Shown piece by piece: positions 53,361-62,427 of a stretch of 62,723 nt of DNA (the stretch's first letter is position 1; each line of letters begins with the position of its first letter). The stretch covers positions 1 to 62,723 of the forward strand of contig JBGSQB010000022.1 in assembly GCA_041738285.1 (NCBI GenBank), read 5' to 3'. A model generated the notes under the pieces. That model did not search any database and was not told where the DNA came from. It was given only the letters and a program-made list of their open reading frames with translations. A program made the position numbers and the translations under genes. This DNA comes from SZUA-521 sp041738285 (GTDB lineage Bacteria > Pseudomonadota > Gammaproteobacteria > Pseudomonadales > Azotimanducaceae).

Positions 53361-56117
53361 ATGATGGTTGCGCAACTGATCAAGAAGATCTTTGGCACCA
53401 AGAACGCGCGCGAACTCAAACGGATGGGACGCATCGTCCGTGACATCAATGCCCTCGAGGACGAGATGGCGGCGCTGTCAGATGCGTTGCTGACCGGCAA
53501 GACCGCGCAGTTTCGTGAACAGCTCGAAGCGGGCGCGTCCGTGGACTCGTTGCTGCCACCCGCGTTCGCGGCCGTGCGCGAAGCATCGCGCCGCACTTTG
53601 GGCATGCGCCATTTCGACGCCCAGATGATTGGCGGTATCACGCTGCATGAGGGCCGCATAGCGGAGATGAGAACTGGCGAAGGCAAAACCCTCGCGGCGA
53701 CATTGCCTGCCTATCTCAACGCGCTCACCGGTAAAGGTGTTCACGTGGTGACGGTGAACGACTATCTGGCCCGACGTGATGCGGACTGGATGCGCCCCGT
53801 GTTCGCGGCGCTTGGGATGACAGTGGGCGTGATTCAGTCGCGACAGGACGGCGCCGCCAAGCACGAAGCCTATCAGGCGGACATCACCTACGGCACGAAC
53901 AACGAGTTCGGGTTCGACTATCTGCGCGACAACATGGCGTTCACGCAGCGCGATCGATTTCAGCGGGGCCGGCACTACGCCATCGTCGACGAAGTCGATT
54001 CGATTCTGATCGACGAAGCGCGAACCCCTTTGATCATCTCCGGCCCCGCAGAAGGCAGTACGGACCTCTATCTCAAGATCAACGCGCTCGCGCCGAAGTT
54101 GAAGCGCCAGGTCGGAACGGAAGACGACCCTGATGGCATCACCGAGCCTGGTGACTTCGTGGTGGACGAAAAGAACCGCCAGATCGAACTCACCGAGTCC
54201 GGTCACGAACTGGTGGAGCGCGAGCTGGTTCGGTTCGGCCTCCTCCAGGAAGGCGACAGTCTGTATGCGGCCACCAACCTGGGCCTGCTGCATCACGTCC
54301 ACGCGGCGCTGCACGCGCACAATTTGTTCCGACGCGATGTCGACTACATGGTGGACAACGACGACATCATCATCGTCGATGAGCACACCGGCCGGGCGAT
54401 GCACGGTAGGCGTTGGTCGGATGGTCTGCATCAAGCGATGGAAGCGAAGGAAGGTGTCTCGATCCAGAACGAAACCCAGACCCTCGCATCGACCACGTTC
54501 CAGAACTACTTCCGTCTATACGAGAAGCTGTCGGGCATGACCGGAACCGCCGACACGGAGGCTTTCGAGTTCCGTCAGATCTACGGGCTCGATGTCGTCG
54601 TCATCCCGACGCACAAGCCAATGATCCGCAAGGATGCGAACGATCTCGTGTACCTGACGATCGCGGAGAAATACGATGCGATCGTCGAAGACATCGAAGG
54701 ATGCATCGAGCGGGGTCAGCCCGTGCTGGTCGGTACCGCTTCGATCGAATCATCTGAACGTCTGTCGGCGGAATTGAAAAAGCGCGATATCTCCCACAAC
54801 GTACTCAACGCCAAGCAGCACGAGCGCGAAGCCGAAATCGTGGCGCAGGCAGGTCGGCCTGGGTCGATCACGATAGCGACCAACATGGCAGGCCGCGGTA
54901 CCGACATCGTGCTCGGCGGCAATTGGCAGGCGGAAGTTGCCGCGCTCGAAACCCCATCGCCAGCCGACATCGACCGTATCAAGTCAGAGTGGCAGCAACG
55001 ACACGATGCGGTCATCGCCTCGGGTGGTCTGCACATCATCGGTACGGAACGCCACGAGTCTCGACGCATCGACAATCAGTTGCGGGGTCGCGCGGGACGA
55101 CAGGGCGACCCGGGCTCGTCCCGTTTTTTCCTATCGATGGAAGACGATCTGATGCGGATCTTCGCGTCCGATCGCATGCGCAGCATCATGCAGTCGCTCG
55201 GGATGGAAAAGGGCGAGGCCATCGAACACCGGATGGTGACCAACGCCATCGAAAAGGCGCAGCGCAAGGTCGAAGGTCGGAACTTCGACATTCGCAAGAA
55301 TCTGCTGGAATACGATGACGTTGCAAACGATCAACGACAGGTGATCTACCAGCAGCGCAACGACCTCATGGAAGAGGACGACATTTCCGAAACGATCACC
55401 GCGATGCGCGACGAGGTCATGTCGGATCTCGTTGATCAGTACATTCCCCCACAGAGTCTGGAAGAGCAGTGGGACCTGGAGGGTCTCGAGCAGGCGCTGA
55501 TTACCGAGTTCAATTCGCGTCAGGCCGTGAAGAACTGGGTCGAGAAGCAGAACAAGATCGAGGACGGTGCGCTCAAGGGGCGTATTGTCGAACAAATCAA
55601 CAGTGATTACGCCGCGAAGGAAGGCACCTGGCGCGATCAGGGCGTCGACATGCGCGTCGTCGAAAAGCAGATCATGCTGCAGATCCTCGATCAGAAGTGG
55701 AAAGAACATCTGGCGACGATGGATCATCTGCGGCAAGGCATCCACCTTCGCGCGTATGCGCAGAAGCAGCCCAAGCAGGAGTACAAGCGCGAAGCGTTCG
55801 AACTGTTTCAGGAACTCCTCTATTCGATTAAACGCGACGTCGTTCGATTGCTGTCGCGAGTACAGATCGAAGCCAAAGAGAGCATCGAGGAGGTCGAACG
55901 CAGGCGCCGTGCCGAGGCGGCCATGCGTATGCGGTTCACGCATCAGGACGCTGGCGGAATCGGCGAAGCGACTGGCGCTGCTACGCCTGCGCCACCGCCG
56001 GCTGAGTCCGCCCGGCCCGACACGTTCGTCCGGCAGGAACGCAAAGTCGGTCGCAACGAAGCCTGCCCTTGCGGTTCGGGGAAGAAATTCAAGCATTGTC
56101 ACGGCAAGGCACCTTAA
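53361..56117 (+). CDS. secA: Preprotein translocase ATPase SecA
   Basis: SecA drives post-translational export through SecYEG. The 918-residue product has the DEAD-type motor with Walker A MRTGEGKTLAA at about residues 100-110, the DEVDSILIDEARTPLIISG motif, and helicase-like motifs ending GRAGRQGDPG. The C-terminal SecB/zinc-binding tail has Cys902, Cys904, Cys913 and His914. No secM precedes it, so SecM-type arrest control is not available. Start is either of two adjacent ATGs (53361, 53364). Confidence 0.99.
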   Translation: MMVAQLIKKIFGTKNARELKRMGRIVRDINALEDEMAALSDALLTGKTAQFREQLEAGASVDSLLPPAFAAVREASRRTLGMRHFDAQMIGGITLHEGRIAEMRTGEGKTLAATLPAYLNALTGKGVHVVTVNDYLARRDADWMRPVFAALGMTVGVIQSRQDGAAKHEAYQADITYGTNNEFGFDYLRDNMAFTQRDRFQRGRHYAIVDEVDSILIDEARTPLIISGPAEGSTDLYLKINALAPKLKRQVGTEDDPDGITEPGDFVVDEKNRQIELTESGHELVERELVRFGLLQEGDSLYAATNLGLLHHVHAALHAHNLFRRDVDYMVDNDDIIIVDEHTGRAMHGRRWSDGLHQAMEAKEGVSIQNETQTLASTTFQNYFRLYEKLSGMTGTADTEAFEFRQIYGLDVVVIPTHKPMIRKDANDLVYLTIAEKYDAIVEDIEGCIERGQPVLVGTASIESSERLSAELKKRDISHNVLNAKQHEREAEIVAQAGRPGSITIATNMAGRGTDIVLGGNWQAEVAALETPSPADIDRIKSEWQQRHDAVIASGGLHIIGTERHESRRIDNQLRGRAGRQGDPGSSRFFLSMEDDLMRIFASDRMRSIMQSLGMEKGEAIEHRMVTNAIEKAQRKVEGRNFDIRKNLLEYDDVANDQRQVIYQQRNDLMEEDDISETITAMRDEVMSDLVDQYIPPQSLEEQWDLEGLEQALITEFNSRQAVKNWVEKQNKIEDGALKGRIVEQINSDYAAKEGTWRDQGVDMRVVEKQIMLQILDQKWKEHLATMDHLRQGIHLRAYAQKQPKQEYKREAFELFQELLYSIKRDVVRLLSRVQIEAKESIEEVERRRRAEAAMRMRFTHQDAGGIGEATGAATPAPPPAESARPDTFVRQERKVGRNEACPCGSGKKFKHCHGKAP

Positions 56118-57332
56118 GTGGCAGTCAACCTTCCGCCAGTGGGTGAGCTATTGCCCGTGCCAGGCGTAAGAATCGGCACCGCGTGTGGGGGTATTCGGCA
56201 GACAGTACGTGATGACATCGTCGTCATGTCGCTGGTCGAAGGCGCGCGCGTGGCGGGTGTGTTCACGCGTAGCGCGTTTCGTGCAGCTCCTGTTCTGTTG
56301 TGTCAGCGGCATCTTGCAGAGGGCCCGCCACGAGCGCTCCTCGTCAACAGTGGAAATGCCAATGCGGCAACCGGTGATCTCGGCATCGCTGACGCAGTGC
56401 GCTGCTGCAACTGGGTCGCGAAGGGTCTCGGCGTCGATCCGCGCGCGGTGCTGCCGTTTTCGACCGGCGTCATTGGCCCGCGCCTGCCGCTGGAGAAGCT
56501 CGAATCCGGAATTGCAGATGCGCTCGGTTGCCTCGGCGATGACTGGCGTCCCGCGGCACTTGCAATCATGACCACGGACACGGCGCCGAAGGCGCTGTCG
56601 AAATCCGTGCAGGTCGATGGGTGCACGGTGACCGTGACGGGCTGCGCCAAGGGTGCCGGGATGATCAAGCCCGACATGGCAACGATGCTCGCCTATATTG
56701 CAACCGATGCGGGTATTGAGCAGCGGCTGCTGGAACGCATGATCCGCGAGGTGAGCGAGACGACGTTCAATCGCATCACCATCGATGGTGACACGTCGAC
56801 CAACGACAGCTTTGTGTTGATCGCGACCGGAGTCAGCGGTGTCCACCTCGAATCCGCCAAGGATCGCGGATACCGCGAAGTAAAGAACGCCATTGCTGAA
56901 GTCGCCTCGCAGCTGGCGCAACGCATCGTGCGCGATGGTGAAGGAGCCACCAAGTTCGTGACGGTGAATGTGACGGGCGGTAAAGCCCGGGCCGAGTGTC
57001 TGGCGGTGGCGTATACCATCGCTGAATCACCGCTGATCAAGACGGCGCTGTTCGCGAGCGACCCCAACTGGGGTCGGTTCTGCATGGCAATTGGGCGTGC
57101 AGGTGTGAAGGACCTCGATCCCAGTCGAGTGAGCTTGCACCTCGATGAGGTCTGTGTGGCGGAGCGCGGCATGATCGCGTCGACCTACACCGAGGAAGCA
57201 GGCGCGCGTGTCATGGCGAAGGATGAGATCACCGTGCGCGTGGATCTCGGCCGCGGCAAGGCTGCAGAGACCGTGTGGACCTGCGACTTTTCATACGACT
57301 ACGTGAAGATCAATGCCGAGTATCGGACTTGA
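56118..57332 (+). CDS. argJ: Bifunctional ornithine acetyltransferase/N-acetylglutamate synthase ArgJ
   Basis: ArgJ recycles the acetyl group from N-acetylornithine to glutamate in cyclic arginine synthesis. It is made as a precursor that cuts itself before a threonine. The 404-residue product has the autoproteolysis site at Ala188-Thr189 in KGAGMIKPDMATML. The GTG start at 56118 follows the secA stop with no gap. The stop lies 2 bases before a perfect inverted repeat. Whether it also makes N-acetylglutamate from acetyl-CoA cannot be read from sequence alone. Confidence 0.96.
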   Translation: MAVNLPPVGELLPVPGVRIGTACGGIRQTVRDDIVVMSLVEGARVAGVFTRSAFRAAPVLLCQRHLAEGPPRALLVNSGNANAATGDLGIADAVRCCNWVAKGLGVDPRAVLPFSTGVIGPRLPLEKLESGIADALGCLGDDWRPAALAIMTTDTAPKALSKSVQVDGCTVTVTGCAKGAGMIKPDMATMLAYIATDAGIEQRLLERMIREVSETTFNRITIDGDTSTNDSFVLIATGVSGVHLESAKDRGYREVKNAIAEVASQLAQRIVRDGEGATKFVTVNVTGGKARAECLAVAYTIAESPLIKTALFASDPNWGRFCMAIGRAGVKDLDPSRVSLHLDEVCVAERGMIASTYTEEAGARVMAKDEITVRVDLGRGKAAETVWTCDFSYDYVKINAEYRT

Positions 57333-57334
57333 AT

Positions 57335-57388
57335 GAAATGGGGGATGGGAAATAGGGGACAGATAACCTATTTCCCATCCCCCATTTC
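57335..57388. repeat. Perfect 22-bp inverted repeat (REP-like palindromic element)
   Basis: The left arm 57335-57356 and right arm 57367-57388 are perfect reverse complements of 22 bases around a 10-base loop (GGACAGATAA). The whole argJ-yacG gap is this element. The right arm encodes the last six residues and the stop of yacG. GGGGACAG-containing palindromes of this kind recall short repeats mobilised by RAYT transposases, but no transposase is present. It could also act as a bidirectional terminator. Confidence 0.85.
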
Positions 57389-57565
57389 CTCATCCGACTC
57401 ATCTTGCGCCGGTCCTCCTGGGATTTTGTGGGCTTCGCTCGCCCAGGCACCCAAATCGATCAGACGACACCGCTCGCAGCAGAATGGGCGAAACGGATTT
57501 GCCTCGGAGTAGCGCGTAGCCTTTCGGCACGTCGGGCAGGCGAAAATGCGTTCAGGGTTCGACAT
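57368..57565 (-). CDS. yacG: DNA gyrase inhibitor YacG
   Basis: YacG is a small zinc protein that binds GyrB and inhibits gyrase. The 65-residue product has the zinc site Cys-x2-Cys (ACPTC) and Cys-x3-Cys in FCCERC. The core RPFCCERCRLIDLGAWASE is canonical. The ATG at 57565 overlaps the end of coaE by 14 bases; the long frame up to 57778 is antisense-like coaE sequence. The C-terminal residues EMGDGK and stop come from the inverted repeat. Confidence 0.93.
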   Translation of the reverse strand: MSNPERIFACPTCRKATRYSEANPFRPFCCERCRLIDLGAWASEAHKIPGGPAQDESDEEMGDGK

Positions 57566-58166
57566 GCAGCGCTTGTCTGGCAAGTTCGAGATACCGAGCG
57601 TGCAGGCGCGCGACGGCCGTATCCAACGCCGCGAAATCGGAGTCGTTGACGATGATGTCGTCGGCTTGGGCGAGGCGCTCCGCGCGCGAGGCTTGGGTCG
57701 CGATGATGGCTTTGACCTGCGTGGCGGTGTTGTCATCACGCGCCATAGTGCGTTGCAGCTGCGCCGCTTCGGGCGCATCGACGACGAGGGTCCGGGTCGC
57801 GAGCGCGCCCCTGGTGCGTCCGATCAACAGCGGCGACACGAGAATGGCGTAAGGTGAGTTCGCGGTCGAGAGTTCGTGACGCATGTACTCGCCGATGCGG
57901 GGGTGCAGCAACCGCTCGAGCCACAGCCGCTCTTCCCGATCGGTGAAAACGATGCTGCGCAGTGCAGTCCGGTCGAGCGCGCCGTTGGCATCGATGATGG
58001 CGAGACCGAACCGGCCCTTGATCTCCTCGAGTGCTTCGCTGCCGGGCCTGACCACCTCGCGCGCGGCGACATCCGCATCGACGACTTTGATTCCGAGCGC
58101 GGCGAATCGATTGGAAACAGCGGTCTTACCTGCACCAATACCGCCGCTGATGCTCACGACGAACAC
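57552..58166 (-). CDS. coaE: Dephospho-CoA kinase
   Basis: CoaE phosphorylates dephospho-CoA, the last step of coenzyme A synthesis. The 204-residue product has the P-loop GGIGAGKT at residues 8-15 and the DADVAAREVV and RxxxQ-type lid regions. It starts at GTG 58166, 14 bases after pilD. The pilB-pilC-pilD-coaE-yacG order is the one found in Pseudomonas. Confidence 0.96.
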   Translation of the reverse strand: MFVVSISGGIGAGKTAVSNRFAALGIKVVDADVAAREVVRPGSEALEEIKGRFGLAIIDANGALDRTALRSIVFTDREERLWLERLLHPRIGEYMRHELSTANSPYAILVSPLLIGRTRGALATRTLVVDAPEAAQLQRTMARDDNTATQVKAIIATQASRAERLAQADDIIVNDSDFAALDTAVARLHARYLELARQALHVEP

Positions 58167-58180
58167 CGAGTGCCTCGAGC

Positions 58181-59023
58181 TCAGAAAAGACTGCTTACCG
58201 TATCACGCCAGATCAACATCACCCACCCGGCGACTGCGAGAAACGGCCCGAAAGGGATCGGCTCGCGGGATCGCCGTGAAATGAGCCATGCCCCGCCGAG
58301 CACGACGCCAGCAACCGATGAGACCAGCACGAGCATGGGCAACACCTGCCAGCCGAACCAGGCGCCGAAGGCGGCCAGCAGCTTGAAATCGCCATACCCC
58401 ATACCTTCCTTACCGGTGATGAGCTTGAACGCCCAGTACACCATCCACAGCACGAGGTAGCCGGCGATCGCGCCGATCACGGCGGAAGACAGGTCGGTGA
58501 ACATGTGGCCGAGATTCAGCGCAAGGCCCAGCCACAACAGCGGCAAGGTCAGATTGTCCGGCAACAGCTTCGTGTCGAGATCGATGAAGGCGAGCGCAAT
58601 CATTGCCCAGGTGAAGATGAGCGCGGCGAGGCCGGTCCATGTGTAGCCGAATGTCGCGACGACGACGAGCGAGAGAACGGCCGTGAGCACTTCCACCAAC
58701 GGGTACCGTGCGGAGATTGGCGCAGAGCAGCTGCCGCACTTGCCTCGGAGCAGGAGCCAGCTGATCACCGGCACGTTCTGCCATGCGCTGATCTGGGTGC
58801 CGCAGTTGCCGCATCGTGAGCGCGGGGTAATGAGGTTGAATGGCGGCGAGACGGGCGGTGCTTCGAGTTCGAGTGCTTCGCGTGCCTGGTCCTGCCAGCT
58901 CCGCGTCAGCATCACCGGCACGCGGTAGATGACGACGTTCAGAAAGCTGCCGACGGAGAGGCTCAACCAAACGAATGCAACGGCGATGACCCAGCCGTAG
59001 GACAGTACAAGCGAAAGCGACAC
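58181..59023 (-). CDS. pilD: Prepilin peptidase/N-methyltransferase PilD
   Basis: PilD cleaves the leader of type IV prepilins and N-methylates the new N-terminal residue, serving pili and type II secretion. The 280-residue product has the cytoplasmic zinc cysteines Cys71, Cys74, Cys96 and Cys99, the catalytic aspartates Asp148 (FIDLD) and Asp212 (GYGD), and about eight membrane helices. Confidence 0.97.
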   Translation of the reverse strand: MSLSLVLSYGWVIAVAFVWLSLSVGSFLNVVIYRVPVMLTRSWQDQAREALELEAPPVSPPFNLITPRSRCGNCGTQISAWQNVPVISWLLLRGKCGSCSAPISARYPLVEVLTAVLSLVVVATFGYTWTGLAALIFTWAMIALAFIDLDTKLLPDNLTLPLLWLGLALNLGHMFTDLSSAVIGAIAGYLVLWMVYWAFKLITGKEGMGYGDFKLLAAFGAWFGWQVLPMLVLVSSVAGVVLGGAWLISRRSREPIPFGPFLAVAGWVMLIWRDTVSSLF

Positions 59024-59045
59024 GAAGAATGCGCTGCTGTATCGA

Positions 59046-60260
59046 TCAGCCGCCGACCACGGCGCCCAACTGGAAGATGGGCAGGTACATCGCGATGATC
59101 AGACCGCCGATCAGCACGCCCAGTACGGACATGATGATGGGTTCCATCAGCGCGGTGAGGTTGTCGACCGCGTTGTCGACCTGCTCCTCGTAGTAGGTGG
59201 CCGACTTGTCGAGCATGTCGTCCAGCGCGCCGGATTCCTCGCCGATCGCAACCATCGCAGTGACCATGTTGGGGAACACGCCCGTGTTGCGCATCGAGAA
59301 GTTCAGCTGCTGACCGGTCGATACGTCGTCGCGGATCTTGTAGACGGCGTTGGTGAACACGGAGTTGCCAGTTGCCCCTGCGACGGAGTTGAGCGCGTCC
59401 ACCAGCGGGACGCCGGCTGCAAACGTCGTCGACAATGTTCGCGCATAGCGAGCCACCGCAGATTTCAAAGCGATGTTCCCAACCACTGGGAGTTTCAGTG
59501 TCAGTTGGTCGATGCGATCGCGTAGCGTCTTGGAACGCTTGCGCGCCGCAATGAAGCCCGCGACTGCCGCGATGATTCCGCCAAGCATGATGTGCCAGTA
59601 GGCCTGGGCTGATTCCGACAGGCCGACGACGAACTGCGTGAATGCCGGCAGTTCTGCACCGAAGCCGGCGAACACCGACTCGAATTGCGGCACCACCTTG
59701 ATGAGCAGAATGCCGGACACTATGAAGGCGACCACGAGTACTGCGATCGGGTAGGTCATTGCCTTGCGCACTTTCGCCTTCAAGGACTCGGTCTTTTCCT
59801 TGTACGTTGCGATTCGGTCGAGCATCGTTTCCAGGGAGCCGGACTGTTCACCTGCATCCACCAGGTTGCAGAACAGTTCATCGAAGTGGAGTGGGTGCTT
59901 GCGGATTGCGCCCGAAAACGTCGTTCCGCCTGAGACGTCGTTGCGAATGGCGAGGATCAAATCCTTCATCTTGGGCTTGTCGACGCCATCGGCGACGATC
60001 TCGAAAGACTGCACCAGCGGGACGCCGGCGCGCATCATCGTGGCCATCTGCCGGGTGAAGAGCGCGATGTCGGCAGGGGCGATGGAACCGCCCATGGAAA
60101 AGCTGCTCTTGGCGGACTTTTTCTTCAGCCGGGTCGCGTTGATGCCCTGCTTACGCAGTTCCGCTTTGGCGATGTTCGGGTTCGAGCTGGTGATCTCGCC
60201 CTTGGTCTTGCGGCCCTGCTTATCAGTGCCTTCCCAGACGAAAATTGCGCTTTCAGCCAT
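59046..60260 (-). CDS. pilC: Type IV pilus inner membrane platform protein PilC
   Basis: PilC (GspF family) couples the PilB motor to pilin assembly. The 404-residue product has two GspF domains (about 70-190 and 275-395), each with cytoplasmic helices, and three membrane helices near 170, 220 and 375. The N-terminal stretch (MAESAIFVWEGTDKQGRKTKGEI) is typical for PilC. Confidence 0.97.
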   Translation of the reverse strand: MAESAIFVWEGTDKQGRKTKGEITSSNPNIAKAELRKQGINATRLKKKSAKSSFSMGGSIAPADIALFTRQMATMMRAGVPLVQSFEIVADGVDKPKMKDLILAIRNDVSGGTTFSGAIRKHPLHFDELFCNLVDAGEQSGSLETMLDRIATYKEKTESLKAKVRKAMTYPIAVLVVAFIVSGILLIKVVPQFESVFAGFGAELPAFTQFVVGLSESAQAYWHIMLGGIIAAVAGFIAARKRSKTLRDRIDQLTLKLPVVGNIALKSAVARYARTLSTTFAAGVPLVDALNSVAGATGNSVFTNAVYKIRDDVSTGQQLNFSMRNTGVFPNMVTAMVAIGEESGALDDMLDKSATYYEEQVDNAVDNLTALMEPIIMSVLGVLIGGLIIAMYLPIFQLGAVVGG

Positions 60261-60280
60261 CTTTCAATCCGTGCTCATGG

Positions 60281-62008
60281 TCAGTGACCGGTGGTCATTC
60301 GATTGGCCTCGGCAAGGCTCGTGATGCCCCTCATGACTTTGAGCAGACCATCCCGACGCAGATCCGGATAGCCGAGCGCCCGCGCTTGATCGGCGATTTC
60401 GATACTGCTGCCGTCTTCCATGATAATACGAGACATTTCCGGCGTTATTTTAACTACTTCATAGATTCCGACTCGGCCCTTATAGCCGTCTTTGCACTTA
60501 TCGCACCCTTTCGGATTTGCTTCGAAGATCGTGATGTCGCCCTTCAAGTCCTCTTCGGTGAATCCTTCTGCGACCAGCGTCTCCGTCGGCACGTCGAGCG
60601 GTCGCTTGCATACGGTGCACAACCGCCTCGCCAGGCGCTGAGCAATGATGAGCGATACCGAAGTCGCGAGGTTGAACGCGGGCACGCCCATGTTGCGCAT
60701 ACGCGTCAGCGTCTCTGCCGCCGAGTTCGTGTGCAGGGTCGACAGCACCATGTGACCGGTCTGCGCGGCCTTGACCGCAATCTCCGCGGTATCGAGGTCG
60801 CGGATCTCACCCACCATCACGACGTCCGGGTCCTGACGCAGGAACGCGCGCAACGCGGAGGCGAACGATAAGCCCACCTTGTGATTGACGTTGACCTGGT
60901 TGATGCCCTCGAGGTTGATCTCCACCGGGTCTTCCGCAGTGGCGATGTTGCGTTCGTGAGAGTTCAGAATGTTGAGGCCGGTGTACAGCGTCACGGTCTT
61001 ACCACTACCGGTGGGGCCCGTCACCAGAATCATGCCCTGGGGTCGGAACAGGGCTTCCATGAAGCGGGCCTTTTCGGCCTCGCCGAAACCCAGCTGATCC
61101 ACGCCCATCTTCGCGCTGGAGGCGTCGAGAATTCGCAGCACGACTTTCTCACCCCACAGCGTCGGCAGCGTGTTGACGCGAAAGTCGATGGACCGCGTCT
61201 TCGAGAGCTTCATCTTGATGCGACCGTCCTGGGGCAGGCGCCGCTCCGAGATATCGAGTTCCGACATCACTTTCAGACGCGCAGCCAGGCGCGTGCCGAG
61301 GTTGGCGGGTGGCTTGGCAACCTCGTGCAGAATGCCGTCGGTGCGGAAGCGCACGCGGTAAGAGCGCTCGTACGGCTCGAAGTGAATGTCCGAAGCACCG
61401 GTCTTGACCGCATCGAGCAGCATCTTGTTGACGAACCGCACGATCGGCGTGTCGTCGGCTGCAGAGCCGAGATTCGCCGGTTCGTCAGCCGAGTCCTCAT
61501 CGAATGCTTCGAGGTCGAGGTCTTCGAGCTCGGCATCGTCCAGATTACCCAGCGGGCTTTCGTCCTGGCGTGCCAGAAACTGTTCGATCAGCGCCGACAG
61601 CTTGTCCTCTTCGACCAGAATCGGTTCGGTGTTCACGCCAGCGTGGAACTTGATCTCATCCAGCGCCTGCAAGTTGGTCGGATCGGACACGGCGACGAAC
61701 AGCCGCACGCCGCGACGGATCAACGGCAGCGCATTGTGCTGACGTATGAGGCGTTCTTTGACCAGATCCTTGGGTACGGACTCGAGATCGAAGGCGCCGA
61801 GGTCCATGATCGGGACGCCAAACTCTTCCGAGGCAGAGGTGGCGATCGATCGCGAATTGGCGAGTTCGTTGCGCACCAGATAACTGACGAAGGCGACGCC
61901 GGCTTTGCGTGCATCTTCTGCTGCGGACTGCGCGGTGTCGGCATCGAGGATGCCGTCTTCGACGAGTCGGCGCGCAAGTCCCGAAAGCGGTACGGTCTGG
62001 GTTGCCAT
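60281..62008 (-). CDS. pilB: Type IV pilus assembly ATPase PilB
   Basis: PilB is the extension motor. The 575-residue product has an N-terminal MshEN domain (about 5-150), an acidic linker (about 155-186), and a GspE-type ATPase with Walker A GPTGSGKT at 331-338. The catalytic Glu region, Asp/His boxes and the C-terminal zinc CxxC pairs (LCTVC and GCDKC) are present. The ATG at 62008 is preferred; an extension to 62101 has no family similarity. Divergent from the pilin gene. Confidence 0.97.
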   Translation of the reverse strand: MATQTVPLSGLARRLVEDGILDADTAQSAAEDARKAGVAFVSYLVRNELANSRSIATSASEEFGVPIMDLGAFDLESVPKDLVKERLIRQHNALPLIRRGVRLFVAVSDPTNLQALDEIKFHAGVNTEPILVEEDKLSALIEQFLARQDESPLGNLDDAELEDLDLEAFDEDSADEPANLGSAADDTPIVRFVNKMLLDAVKTGASDIHFEPYERSYRVRFRTDGILHEVAKPPANLGTRLAARLKVMSELDISERRLPQDGRIKMKLSKTRSIDFRVNTLPTLWGEKVVLRILDASSAKMGVDQLGFGEAEKARFMEALFRPQGMILVTGPTGSGKTVTLYTGLNILNSHERNIATAEDPVEINLEGINQVNVNHKVGLSFASALRAFLRQDPDVVMVGEIRDLDTAEIAVKAAQTGHMVLSTLHTNSAAETLTRMRNMGVPAFNLATSVSLIIAQRLARRLCTVCKRPLDVPTETLVAEGFTEEDLKGDITIFEANPKGCDKCKDGYKGRVGIYEVVKITPEMSRIIMEDGSSIEIADQARALGYPDLRRDGLLKVMRGITSLAEANRMTTGH

Positions 62009-62197
62009 CCTAGAAATGCAATCCTTGTCTAATGGCGTCTTCCTGCCCGGGAACATTAGCCCCGCGGGCGGTGCGAAGTCTAATCGGCCGTCACGCGCCA
62101 ACCGATACCGCGGTCACAAACGTTGCGCTCGCCGCCCACCGCCGGGCGCCATGCCGTGACGCAACCCGGCGGTTGGTTGCCGGCGGGTGACGGCGAA

Positions 62198-62212
62198 GGT
62201 CAGCAACTGACC
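62198..62212. promoter_or_regulatory. Inverted repeat, candidate activator site for the pilin promoter
   Basis: GGTCAG and CTGACC flank CAA in a perfect 6-3-6 dyad. It is about 140-150 bases upstream of the predicted start, the usual distance for a sigma-54 enhancer-binding protein such as PilR. No such gene is in the window. Confidence 0.45.
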
Positions 62213-62269
62213 CCGCCGGCCGCGACGGCGGTCTTGGCTTCGACCCCCGTTTGGCGCTGAAATGGTTCA

Positions 62270-62282
62270 TAACGTGTTGAAA
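62270..62282 (-). promoter_or_regulatory. IHF-like site upstream of the pilin promoter
   Basis: TAACGTGTTGAAA matches the complement of the IHF consensus WATCAANNNNTTR at 8 of 9 specified positions and adjoins an A-rich tract. It lies between the upstream dyad and the -24/-12 promoter, where IHF bending usually acts. Confidence 0.4.
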
Positions 62283-62323
62283 AATATGGATTAAATGACT
62301 GAGCGAACGCGCGCAGTGGGCGC

Positions 62324-62338
62324 TGGCACACAGTTTGC
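62324..62338 (+). promoter_or_regulatory. Sigma-54 (-24/-12) promoter of the pilin gene
   Basis: TGGCAC at 62324-62329 and TTGC at 62335-62338 are separated by 5 bases, an exact match to the RpoN consensus. GG and GC are 12 bases apart. Transcription should start near 62350, giving a 78-base leader. RpoN-dependent pilA transcription is established in Pseudomonas. Confidence 0.8.
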
Positions 62339-62397
62339 AGCGTACTCTGCGGCTGACGATGAATCAGGACACACATACCGTGTATCCGTTCTTCCGC

Positions 62398-62411
62398 CTA
62401 ATCATGATTAG
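62398..62411. promoter_or_regulatory. 14-bp perfect palindrome in the pilin leader
   Basis: CTAATCATGATTAG is a perfect, loopless palindrome 16 bases before the pilin ATG, next to the ribosome-binding site (GGAG). Lack of a loop favours a protein dimer site over an RNA hairpin. Confidence 0.4.
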
Positions 62412-62427
62412 ACGCTTTGGAGTAAAC

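Larger units (their letters stand above)
62009..62427. other. Divergent regulatory region between pilB and the pilin gene
   Basis: This 419-bp stretch has no convincing gene. Toward the pilin side it holds a dyad (62198-62212), an IHF-like site (62270-62282), a sigma-54 promoter (62324-62338) and a 14-bp palindrome in the leader (62398-62411). The pilB-proximal part is GC-rich, with a repeated CCGGCGG. I see no clear sigma-70 promoter for pilB. Confidence 0.7.
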
